From contig JBGPBV010000052.1 of assembly GCA_041481445.1 (NCBI GenBank), forward strand, positions 1-40,471: DNA of 40,471 bases. Direction: 5' to 3'. The position numbers were made by a program, and so were the translations under genes. This DNA is from AA29 sp041481445 (GTDB taxonomy: Bacteria; Acidobacteriota; Vicinamibacteria; Fen-336). The number at the start of each line of letters is the position of its first letter. The stretch's first letter is position 1. This document shows, piece after piece, positions 23,097 through 30,623 of the stretch. Below the pieces are notes generated by a model that saw only the letters and a program-made list of their open reading frames with translations, did not search any database and was not told where the DNA came from.

Positions 23097-25697
23097 GTGT
23101 TCCCTCCTCGAGACGAGACGTTGCCGGAGGCGGCGGGGCCCCTGGCCCAGAGGCCGTCCGCCGCCACCTCGACCGCCGTCACCGTCTGGCTCAACGCGGC
23201 TTTCGGCCCGGTGGTCCTGGCCGTCGCCTACTACTTCGGCTCCCAGCTCGGCTTCGTCCTCCGCTTCCCGCCCGCGACCACGTCCATCCTCTGGCCTCCG
23301 AACGCGATCCTCACCGCCGCCCTGCTCCTGTCGCCCCCGCGGCGCTGGTGGCGGTTCCTGCTCGCGGTGTTGCCGGCCCATCTCGCCGTCCAGGTGCAGG
23401 TCGGGCTCCCCCTGTCCCTCATCGTCGCCCTCTACTCGACGAACTGCTTCGAGGCCGTCGTCGGAGCCGGCCTCGCCCACCGGCTCAGCGATGCGCCGGG
23501 CCGGTTCGACACCTTGCGCCGGGCCGCCCTGCTCATCCTGGCCGTCGTGCTGCTCGCGCCCATCCTGTCGGGATTCGTGGACGCGGCGGCGGTGGCCGTG
23601 CTGCACGGCGAGCCCTACTGGCACGTGTGGCAGACGCGGCTCTTCTCGAACACGCTCACCGCGCTGGCCCTGGTGCCCGTGCTCGTGTCGCTCATCCGGT
23701 CCCCCTCGGTGCTGCGCAAGGGTGTGCCGCCCCGGCGAGCGGTCGAAGCCCTCCTGCTCGTCCTTTCGTTGATCGCGGCCGGCGGGCTCATCTTCGCCCC
23801 GCCGTTCTTGGAACGGGGTCCCTTCCCCGCCTGGTGGGAGCAGTCGGAGCTGGTGCTCCTGCTGCCCTTGCTCCTGTGGGCGGCGGCGCGCTTCGGCGCC
23901 GCCGGCAGCTCCTTCGCGCTCCTGACCACGGCCGCTCTCGCGTTCCTGGCCGCCACCAGCAGCAGCGGCTCCGCGACGGTGTCCCAGGCCGCGCACGCCG
24001 TGCGCGGCCTCCAGGCCTTCCTGCTCGTCTCCGGGATCCCCCTGTTCGGCCTCGGCGCGCTCATGGAGGAGCGGCGCTCGACCGAGCAGGCTCTCGGGGA
24101 GCGCCTGGAGTTCGAGGCGCTTCTCTCCCGGATCTCCGCCGCGTTCGTCCATCTGCCGAGCAACGCCATGGACGCCGCCTTCGAGGCCCAGCTCCGCCAG
24201 GCCGGGAACTACTCGGGCCTGGCCGGCGTTCTCCTCTTTCGCGTCTCCACGGACGCGCAGCGCCTGGAGCTCGTCGCGCACTGGTCTGCCTCCGGAGACA
24301 CGCGGGGCGGGCCCCCGCCCGGCTGGTCGCCGCCGGAGCTCCTCGAGCACGCGGCGCGCCACGAGGACTGGCGGATCGAGGACGACGGCGGCTGGACCCT
24401 CGGCATACCCCTCCAGGCCGGGAACACCCTGCTCGGGACCCTCGTCTTCGTCGGCCGGTCCGCGGAGGTGCGCGGCCACGAGGAGCCGGCCACCCGGCTC
24501 CACCTGATCGCGGAAGTGTTCGCGAGCGCGCTCGCGCGCAAGCAGAGCGAGGACGCGCTGCGCGCGGGCGAGGAGATGAAATCGTCCATCCTCGCCTCCC
24601 TCTCCGGCCAGGTCGCCGTGCTCGACCGCAGCGGCCGCATCATCGCCGCCAACCAGACCTGGCCGGCGGCGGCACGAGTCCCCGGCCCCGACGCGCCGGG
24701 GGCGGGCGGCGCCACCCTGTCGTACGCCGAGGCCTGCCGGCGAGCGGCCGGCTCGGGGCTGCCCGACACGCCGGAGGCGGGAGCGGGGGTGCAGGCCGTC
24801 CTGGCCGGCACCCGCCCGTCCTTCACCCTCGAGTATCCGTGCCGCACCGAGGCGGGCGAGCGCTGGTTCATGTTGTCGGTGGTGCCGCTGCGCCGGCCGG
24901 AAGGAGGGGCGGTCGCCGCCCACGTCGACGTCCCGGAGCGCCGCCGCGCGGAGGACGAGGCGCGCCGCAGCCGCGAGGAGCTCGCCCACTTCCTCCGCGT
25001 CTCGACGGTGGGCGAGCTGACGACGTCGCTGGCCCACGAGCTGAACCAGCCCCTCACCGCGATCCTGGCCAACGCCCAGGCCGCCCGGATGCTCCTGGAC
25101 GAAGGGGCCGATCCCCGGGAGATGCGCGAAATCCTCGACGACATCGTCGAGGAGGACAAGCGCGCGGGCGAGGTGATCCGCCGGCTGCGGGAGCTGCTGC
25201 GGAAGGGCGAGCCGGAGCACGCCCCGCTCGACCTCAACCTCCTGGCCACCGACATGGTACGGCTGGTAGGCAGTGACGCCACCATCCGCAACGTGTCGAT
25301 CCGGGTGGAGCTGGCGCCCCAGCCGTCGATGGTGAGCGGGGACCGCATCCAGATCCAGCAGGTCGTGCTGAACCTCCTGCTCAACGCCATGGACGCCATG
25401 GCGGACTACCCTCCCGAGCGACGGACCGTCCTCGTCTCCACGGTGATCATCGCGCCGGACGTCCATCTCTCCGTGCGCGACACGGGCACCGGCTTGCGCC
25501 AGGGCAGGCCGGAGCGGGTCTTCGAGCCGTTCTACACCACCAAGCCGGCGGGGATGGGCATGGGCCTGTCCATCGCCCGCTCCATCGTCGAGGCGCACGG
25601 GGGCCGGATCTGGGCGGGCGACAACGTGGGGCCGGGAGCCACGTTCACGTTCTCCCTTCCCCTGGGCCCGTCCGGCTCGACATCGCCTGGATCCTGA
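23097..25697 (+). CDS. MASE1-GAF-PAS sensor histidine kinase
   Basis: 866 residues. An N-terminal MASE1 region with about eight helices (about 30-330: AFGPVVLAVAYYFGSQLGFVL, TTSILWPPNAILTAALLL) is followed by a GAF-like domain (about 340-480), a PAS domain (about 495-620) and a HisKA/HATPase core with SLAHELNQPLTAILANAQAA (His647), VVLNLLLNAMDAMA and GMGMGLSIARSIVEAHGG. MASE1 is a membrane sensory module found in kinases and cyclic-di-GMP enzymes. GTG 23097 follows a TACCGT element by 9 nt, so a leaderless mRNA is possible. The kinase core is close to those at 15069 and 25839. It ends 9 nt before the palindrome of site D, the control region of the next kinase. Confidence 0.88.
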   Translation: MFPPRDETLPEAAGPLAQRPSAATSTAVTVWLNAAFGPVVLAVAYYFGSQLGFVLRFPPATTSILWPPNAILTAALLLSPPRRWWRFLLAVLPAHLAVQVQVGLPLSLIVALYSTNCFEAVVGAGLAHRLSDAPGRFDTLRRAALLILAVVLLAPILSGFVDAAAVAVLHGEPYWHVWQTRLFSNTLTALALVPVLVSLIRSPSVLRKGVPPRRAVEALLLVLSLIAAGGLIFAPPFLERGPFPAWWEQSELVLLLPLLLWAAARFGAAGSSFALLTTAALAFLAATSSSGSATVSQAAHAVRGLQAFLLVSGIPLFGLGALMEERRSTEQALGERLEFEALLSRISAAFVHLPSNAMDAAFEAQLRQAGNYSGLAGVLLFRVSTDAQRLELVAHWSASGDTRGGPPPGWSPPELLEHAARHEDWRIEDDGGWTLGIPLQAGNTLLGTLVFVGRSAEVRGHEEPATRLHLIAEVFASALARKQSEDALRAGEEMKSSILASLSGQVAVLDRSGRIIAANQTWPAAARVPGPDAPGAGGATLSYAEACRRAAGSGLPDTPEAGAGVQAVLAGTRPSFTLEYPCRTEAGERWFMLSVVPLRRPEGGAVAAHVDVPERRRAEDEARRSREELAHFLRVSTVGELTTSLAHELNQPLTAILANAQAARMLLDEGADPREMREILDDIVEEDKRAGEVIRRLRELLRKGEPEHAPLDLNLLATDMVRLVGSDATIRNVSIRVELAPQPSMVSGDRIQIQQVVLNLLLNAMDAMADYPPERRTVLVSTVIIAPDVHLSVRDTGTGLRQGRPERVFEPFYTTKPAGMGMGLSIARSIVEAHGGRIWAGDNVGPGATFTFSLPLGPSGSTSPGS

Positions 25698-25706
25698 GGG
25701 GACATA

Positions 25707-25749
25707 CGACCAAGGTCCCATGGAATCCCCGGGTCGACATCGCCACACT
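25707..25749 (+). promoter_or_regulatory. Palindrome-activated promoter, site D (upstream of kinase-FixJ operon)
   Basis: CGACC-AA-GGTCC at 25707-25718, CA, a poor -35 (TGGAAT, 25721-25726), 17 bp and a poor -10 (CACACT, 25744-25749). The spacing matches the other sites exactly. Weak core elements with a good palindrome suggest dependence on an activator. It precedes the operon encoding the FixJ-type regulator, which would allow autoregulation. Confidence 0.55.
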
Positions 25750-25838
25750 CCCCGCTAGCCATCATCTGACCTCTTCGACGAGCGCGCCGCCGTCGCGGCG
25801 ACGCGCGCGGGGTGTTCCGCCCGCAGGGAGCGGAGACG

Positions 25839-27023
25839 ATGCGGGAGCGCGAGGCGCACGGGCGTGAGACGGCGCAGGAGGCGCTGATGCGCCGCGAGCG
25901 CCAGCTCCGGCTCATGGCCGACGCGCTCCCCATCATGCTCGCGTACGTGGACGCGGAGGGCCGCCTCCAGCTCTGCAACCGGGCCCTGGAGGAGCGGTTC
26001 CGGCGGCCGCGGGCCGAGCTGGAGGGGCAGGCAGTGGACAAGATCCTGCCTCCCGGGATCTACTCACGGGTACGCGAGTCCATGGAAATGGCGCAAGGCG
26101 GTGAGCGCGTGGATTTCGACCTGGCCGTGGGCGGGCCGGGGGCGGGGCGGCGGCGCCTGTCCGCCACCCTCGTCCCCCACGCGGACGAGACCGGGCGCGT
26201 CCTGGGGTTCCATGCCTTCGTGCAGGACGTGACCGAGCGCGTCCGCACCCAGGAGGAGCTGCACCGCCAGCACGACCAGCTCGCCCACGCCTTGCAGGTG
26301 TCCACCCTCGGCGAGATGGCGACCTCACTCGCCCACGAGCTGAACCAGCCCCTCACCGCCCTGCTCGGCAACGCGCGCGCCGCCCTCCGGCTCTACTCCG
26401 CGTCGCGCTCGCCTTCGGCGGGCGTGTCCGAGGACGTGCAGGAGACCCTCTCGGACATCGCCCACGACGCCGCGCGGGCGGGCGAGATCCTCCGGCACCT
26501 GCGCGACCTCATCCGGAAGGACGAATCGAAGAAGGCGCCCCTCGACGTCAACCAGGCCATACGAGGGGTGGAGGGGCTGGTGCGAGCGGCCGCCCTGGAG
26601 AACGACGTGGCCCTGAGCCTCGACCTCGCGCCGGGCGTCACGCTGTGCGTGGGAGACGCCATCCAGATCCAGCAGGTCGTCCTCAACCTCGTCCACAACG
26701 GCATGGAGGCCATGCGGTGCGTTCCCAGGCCCGAGCGCCGCATGGTCGTGCGCACGCTGCGAGAGAAGGAGGGTGTCGTGGTGTCCATCGAGGATGCCGG
26801 CCCCCCCGTGTCCCAGGAGGTGCTGGACCGGCTCTTCACGCCCTTCTTCAGCACGAAGGAGAACGGCCTCGGCATGGGTCTCTCCGTCAGCCGCTCCATC
26901 ATCCAGGACCACCACGGACACATCGAGGCACGGCGGGGCGGAGCCCGCGGCCTCGTCGTCCGGTTCACCCTCCCCACCGCGGGCAGCCAGGCCAGCGCCA
27001 GCGGCCCGGGAATGAGCGCATGA
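25839..27023 (+). CDS. PAS-domain sensor histidine kinase (FixL-like, soluble)
   Basis: 394 residues without a membrane helix. A PAS domain (about 25-145: MADALPIMLAYVDAEGRLQLCN, RPRAELEGQAVDKILPP, GFHAFVQDVTERVR) is joined to HisKA with STLGEMATSLAHELNQPLTALLGNARAA (His166; shown in part), N box VVLNLVHNGMEAM and G box GLGMGLSVSRSI. The PAS domain lacks an obvious haem-binding His of the FixL type, so the ligand is unknown. ATG 25839 has GGAG at a fair distance; GTG 25812 is possible. Its stop overlaps the regulator start (ATGA), making this the cognate kinase. Confidence 0.88.
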   Translation: MREREAHGRETAQEALMRRERQLRLMADALPIMLAYVDAEGRLQLCNRALEERFRRPRAELEGQAVDKILPPGIYSRVRESMEMAQGGERVDFDLAVGGPGAGRRRLSATLVPHADETGRVLGFHAFVQDVTERVRTQEELHRQHDQLAHALQVSTLGEMATSLAHELNQPLTALLGNARAALRLYSASRSPSAGVSEDVQETLSDIAHDAARAGEILRHLRDLIRKDESKKAPLDVNQAIRGVEGLVRAAALENDVALSLDLAPGVTLCVGDAIQIQQVVLNLVHNGMEAMRCVPRPERRMVVRTLREKEGVVVSIEDAGPPVSQEVLDRLFTPFFSTKENGLGMGLSVSRSIIQDHHGHIEARRGGARGLVVRFTLPTAGSQASASGPGMSA

Positions 27024-27679
27024 GTCCGGCCGCACGCGCCGAGACCGTGCCCGGCGGCGGTCGCGTCTTCCTGGTGGACGACGATGCCGCCGTGCGCCGT
27101 GGCCTCACGCGCCTGCTCCGCGCGGTGGGCCTGGAGGTGGCGAGCTTCCCCTCCGCGGACGCGCTCCTCCTCGCCCTGGACGGCCAGGAGCCGGCCTGCG
27201 TGGTGGCGGACCTGCGGATGCCGGGCCGGACCGGGCTCGACCTGCAGGACGAGCTGGCGCGCCGCGGCCTGGACCTGCCGCTGCTCTTCATCAGCGGCCA
27301 TGCCGACGTGACGAGCAGCGTGCGCGCGATGAAGAGGGGCGCCGTCGACTTCCTCGAGAAGCCGCTCGCGGACGGGGAGCTCATCGACGCCGTGCAGCGG
27401 GCCCTGACCGCCTATCGCGAGCGGCAGGCGGCCCGGCGCGAGAAGGAGACCCTGGCCGCGCGCCTGGCCCGGCTCACCCCCCGCGAGCGCGAGGTCTTCG
27501 CCCTCGTGGCCTCCGGCCTGCTCAACAAGCAGGTCGGCTACGAGCTGGGCACCACCGAGAAGACGATCAAGGTCCACCGGGCGCGGGTGATGGAGAAGAT
27601 GGAGGCGGACTCCCTGGCCGACCTCGTGCGCATGGCCGGGACCCTGGGGATCGCCGCCGCCGCGCGGTCCTCTTCCTAG
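27020..27679 (+). CDS. FixJ/TodT-type response regulator
   Basis: 219 residues. Receiver: VDDDAAVRRGLTRLL (Asp20-22), Asp64 in VADLRMPGRTGLDL, ISGHADVTSSVRAMKRGAVDF and Lys114 in LEKPLADG, all FixJ hallmarks. A linker of about 30 residues leads to a LuxR-type HTH (about 148-210: LTPREREVFALVASGLLNKQ, GYELGTTEKTIKVHRARVMEKM). FixJ, TodT and StyR activate sigma-70 promoters from palindromes near -40 to -45. It is the only regulator of this class in the window and the likely binder of the palindrome at sites A to E. It is coupled to the PAS kinase by an ATGA overlap; its last four bases overlap the convergent FGE-like gene. Confidence 0.9.
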   Translation: MSPAARAETVPGGGRVFLVDDDAAVRRGLTRLLRAVGLEVASFPSADALLLALDGQEPACVVADLRMPGRTGLDLQDELARRGLDLPLLFISGHADVTSSVRAMKRGAVDFLEKPLADGELIDAVQRALTAYRERQAARREKETLAARLARLTPREREVFALVASGLLNKQVGYELGTTEKTIKVHRARVMEKMEADSLADLVRMAGTLGIAAAARSSS

Positions 27680-28806
27680 CCCGGAGTCCCGGGGGCCCGC
27701 ACGCATCGGAAGCCCAGATGGTTGGAGCCCGTGCGCACCTCGCCCTTGCCCCGCGTCCCGATCATGTAGCGCGTGCAGTACTGCTCCGTGCACAGGAACG
27801 AGCCCCCGCGATGCACGCGCTTCTTCTCGCCCGGCTCCGCGGGATCGAAGCTGTCGGCCGGCCCGCGGGGGTTGCGGGCGACGCCGGCCGCGGCCAGGGA
27901 GGCATAGTAGTCCGGGCGGTACCAGTCGCTGACCCATTCCCACGCGTTGCCGGCCACGTCGTGGAGGCCGTAGGCGTTGGCCGGGAACTGCGCGACCGGG
28001 GCCAGGCCGATGAACCCGTCCTCGCCGCGCTCGGCGCCCTTCACCGGAAACCGCCCCTCGTAGATGTTCGCCGCCCAGCGGCCTCCCGGCTTGAGCTCGT
28101 CTCCCCACGGGTAGAGCTTGCCGGCCAGCCCGCCGCGCGCCGCGAGCTCCCACTCCGCCTCCGTGGGCAGGCGCTTGCCCGCCCACCGGGCGAAGGCTTC
28201 GGCGTCCTCGTAGGCCACCTGGACCACGGGATACTTGTCGCGGCCGCGCAGGTCGGTGCCGGGTCCCTGCGGATGGCGCCAGCTCGCGCCCGGCACGTAG
28301 CTCCACCAGCGGTAGTGGTTGTCGAGGGGGACTTCCTCCGGGGACGGGCTGAAGACGACGGAGCCGGCCACCAGGTTCTCCTCGGGCGCGGTGGGGAACT
28401 CGGCCCGCGTCGGCTTCGTCTCGGCCACGGTGACGTACCCGGTCGCCTTCACGAAGCGCGCGAACTCGTCGCTAGTGACCTCGGTGGCGTCCATCCAGAA
28501 GGGGTCGACGTAGACGCGGTGGATGGGCCGCGCGTCGGCCATGGGCTCGTGGCCCCCGTGATCGAGGGAGCGCGGGTCGGCCGCTCCCATCGAGAACTCA
28601 CCGCCGGGAATCCAGACCATGCCGGCGGGAGCCGGACCGGGCGGAGACGTCACCGCGGGCACGGTAGGCGCGAACGCCGGCTCGGCCACGGCCTCGGTCC
28701 GGGGCGGCGGGGCCACCGGCTCGACGGCGCGGCGGTCGCAGGCCGTCCAGACGCCCGCGCCGGCCAGCACCACGAGCAGGGCGCCGCGTCCCACCGCGGA
28801 CCTCAT
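27676..28806 (-). CDS. Lipoprotein formylglycine-generating enzyme homologue (SUMF1/FGE)
   Basis: 376 residues. A lipobox (GVWTAC, Cys23) anchors it outside the inner membrane. The FGE-sulfatase fold is complete: GMVWIPGGEFSMG, VYVDPFWMDATEVTSDEFARFV, YPVVQVAYEDAEAFARWAGKR, LPTEAEWELAARGG, YGLHDVAGNAWEWVSDWY, RGGSFLCTEQYCTRY and LGFRC. The two Cys of the copper/thiol active site (Cys339 and Cys344) are kept, unlike in many structural relatives such as EgtB or kinase-fused domains. A true FGE oxidises a Cys of sulfatases to formylglycine, but no sulfatase is in the window. Its start is 3 nt from the stop of the upstream gene, so they form an operon. Confidence 0.9.
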   Translation of the reverse strand: MRSAVGRGALLVVLAGAGVWTACDRRAVEPVAPPPRTEAVAEPAFAPTVPAVTSPPGPAPAGMVWIPGGEFSMGAADPRSLDHGGHEPMADARPIHRVYVDPFWMDATEVTSDEFARFVKATGYVTVAETKPTRAEFPTAPEENLVAGSVVFSPSPEEVPLDNHYRWWSYVPGASWRHPQGPGTDLRGRDKYPVVQVAYEDAEAFARWAGKRLPTEAEWELAARGGLAGKLYPWGDELKPGGRWAANIYEGRFPVKGAERGEDGFIGLAPVAQFPANAYGLHDVAGNAWEWVSDWYRPDYYASLAAAGVARNPRGPADSFDPAEPGEKKRVHRGGSFLCTEQYCTRYMIGTRGKGEVRTGSNHLGFRCVRAPGTPG

Positions 28807-28809
28807 GCC

Positions 28810-29400
28810 CTACTTGAAGCAGTTCACGAGGAGCGCGCGGCCCTGGCCCGACTTGTTTCCCGGCGTGCAGCTCTCGCCGGGCACCGCGCAGCACCAGCAC
28901 GCCTCCAGCACTTCGGCCAGGCCGTCGACGGGAATGACGGACTCGCTGACGTGACCGGCCTCGGGGCCGCAGACGCCGTCCGCGGCCGCGCTGCTGCGCA
29001 CCACGACGCGCGATCCGGTCGTGTTCACGTAGATGGGAGTGGCGGCGGAGCCGGGGAAAGCCAGCGCGGTGACCCTCTTCTCGCTGGACGAGATCTGGCG
29101 GTAGATCACGATCATGGGATCGCCGGGCTTGAACTGCGCGGCCTCGGCCACCACCTTCGGGCTGAATCGCCAGGCCAGGCGATCGCCGGCGTCCGTCTTC
29201 ATGACGACGCCATTGAGGGACTTGTCGATGCTGGACAGCTTGCCGTAAACGCTCTTGTGTGGGCGCCCGGAGTCGGGAGACGCGGGAGCGGGAGCGGCCG
29301 GGGGCGAGGCCTGCGCGGCCGCCCGCGGCGCCGGCGCCCCGAAAGCGAGGGCGAGGAGGACGGCCACCTCGGCACGCGCGCCCGTCCGCAACCAGGCCAT
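28810..29400 (-). CDS. Exported protein of unknown function, Cys-rich end
   Basis: 196 residues with a signal peptide (AVLLALAFGAPAPRAAA) and a Pro/Ala-rich linker. The middle part (SVYGKLSSIDKSLNGVVMKTDAG, LAWRFSPKVVAEAAQFKPGDPMIVIYRQISSSEKRV, each shown in part) looks like a small beta barrel of the kind that binds metals or ligands. The end has six Cys, including ACWCCAVPGESC and NCFK, which may form disulfides or a metal site. GGAGG precedes ATG 29400 by 6 nt. It immediately precedes the FGE-like gene, so it may be a partner or substrate; this is speculation. Confidence 0.65.
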   Translation of the reverse strand: MAWLRTGARAEVAVLLALAFGAPAPRAAAQASPPAAPAPASPDSGRPHKSVYGKLSSIDKSLNGVVMKTDAGDRLAWRFSPKVVAEAAQFKPGDPMIVIYRQISSSEKRVTALAFPGSAATPIYVNTTGSRVVVRSSAAADGVCGPEAGHVSESVIPVDGLAEVLEACWCCAVPGESCTPGNKSGQGRALLVNCFK

Positions 29401-29481
29401 GTTCGCCTCCCCGCGGGATGGATCTCCCCGCCGACGACGGGCAGAGGGTAGCATGGTCGCGCCTCCCGAAAGGAGACCGAC

Positions 29482-30105
29482 ATGGTGAGAATCGCCCGGA
29501 CGGCCGCCGTCGCCTGCGCCGTCCTCATGGGCGCGAACGCGTGGGCCGGCACGAAGCTGGTCAGCACCTGGAAGGCGCCCGACGCGCAGCCGGGGCGCCT
29601 CGCCGGCCAGAAGGTGGTGTCGGCGATCGTGATCCCGGACGAGACGATGCGGCAGGGGATCGAGCACGTCCTCGCCGTCGAGCTGACCAAGCTCGGCGTC
29701 CAGGGCGTGCCCATCTACAGCCTCGTCCCGACGACCGAGATACGCGACGAGGCCAAGGTGAGGGCCAAGCTCGAGCAGGAGGGGGTGGCGGCCGCGGTCG
29801 TGATGAGGGTGCTCGGGCGCGACCAGCAGTTCAGCGGCTCACCCGCCACGTACTACGCGGGGCCCAGCTACAGCACGTTCTACGGCGGCTACTGGGGATA
29901 CGGCTGGGGTGGCATGTACGATCCCGGCTACGTCAAGATGGAGACCATCCTCAGCGTCGAGACCCTCGTCTACAGCCTCCGCCAGAACAAGCTCGTGTGG
30001 GCCGCGCAGGTCCGGATCACGAACCCCACCGACGTCCACAAGATCCTCCAGGAGCTGGTGGGCAAGATGGTGAGCGAGATGAAGAAGGAGGGCCTGCTGC
30101 GCTGA
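29482..30105 (+). CDS. Exported DUF4136-like protein with Gly/Tyr-rich loop
   Basis: 207 residues. A signal peptide (AAVACAVLMGANAWA) is followed by TKLVSTWKAPDAQ, VVSAIVIPDETMRQGIEHVLAVEL, and GVAAAVVMRVLGRDQ, similar to small envelope proteins of the DUF4136 type. Between residues 115 and 150 is a loop rich in Tyr and Gly (YYAGPSYSTFYGGYWGYGWGG). The last part (ILSVETLVYSLRQNKLVWAAQ, HKILQELVGKMVSEMKKEG) completes the domain. AAGGAGA precedes ATG 29482 by 7 nt. Function is unknown. Confidence 0.68.
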   Translation: MVRIARTAAVACAVLMGANAWAGTKLVSTWKAPDAQPGRLAGQKVVSAIVIPDETMRQGIEHVLAVELTKLGVQGVPIYSLVPTTEIRDEAKVRAKLEQEGVAAAVVMRVLGRDQQFSGSPATYYAGPSYSTFYGGYWGYGWGGMYDPGYVKMETILSVETLVYSLRQNKLVWAAQVRITNPTDVHKILQELVGKMVSEMKKEGLLR

Positions 30106-30113
30106 ACGGCCTC

Positions 30114-30623
30114 TCAGCGCCGGCCTCTCCGCCGCCGCGCGAGGGCCTGATGACACGCGAACAGCGCGGTCACGACCGGCGGGAGCCCCAGGAGAACGCC
30201 GAGGCTCGAGAGCCGCGAGAAGGCCGGCCCGACCGGCAGCTCGCCCCTCAGCGACGTCGCCTGACCTGCCCTTTGCACCGACACCAGAAGGGTCCAGCTC
30301 CCGGGCACGGGCAGGTCGGCCAGGGCGGTCAGGAGCAGCTTGTTCGTGGACCGGGCGCGGGTCGCGGGCACTCGGACCGCCTCGCCTTCCGGCGGTTGGA
30401 GGGTGACCGTGACGTCGGCGTCGAGCAGCGCCCGGCCCGACTCCCGCTCCTGCACGAGCACGCTCACGTCCACCGGGCCCACACGCAGGTCGGGGGCCGT
30501 GAAGACGGTCACCACCCAGGCCTCCGATCCTCCGCGCAGGCGCACGGCGCCCCCATCCGCGCGGGCGAAAGCCGGCAGCAGGACGGCGAGGGCACCGAGG
30601 GCGAGCGCGCGAGAGATCGACAT
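30114..30623 (-). CDS. FixH/YtkA-like membrane-anchored protein
   Basis: 169 residues. A signal peptide (ALGALAVLLPAFARA) is followed by an Ig-like beta sandwich (AWVVTVFTAPDLRVGPVDVSVLVQE, LLDADVTVTLQPPEGEAVRV, LLLTALADLPVPGSWTLLVSVQR) and a C-terminal helix (SLGVLLGLPPVVTALFACHQA). This is the arrangement of FixH/YtkA-type proteins associated with oxidase assembly and copper. It overlaps the CtaG-polyferredoxin gene by ATGA, giving a CcoG-CcoH-like pair at the end of the cox operon. The role in assembly is inferred from context. Confidence 0.7.
   Translation of the reverse strand: MSISRALALGALAVLLPAFARADGGAVRLRGGSEAWVVTVFTAPDLRVGPVDVSVLVQERESGRALLDADVTVTLQPPEGEAVRVPATRARSTNKLLLTALADLPVPGSWTLLVSVQRAGQATSLRGELPVGPAFSRLSSLGVLLGLPPVVTALFACHQALARRRRGRR

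Noticed and set aside
22980..25748. 922-codon minus-strand open frame opposite the MASE1 kinase
   Set aside because: The translation is low-complexity (Gly, Arg, His, Glu) and the plus strand has a complete kinase, so it is a shadow frame.
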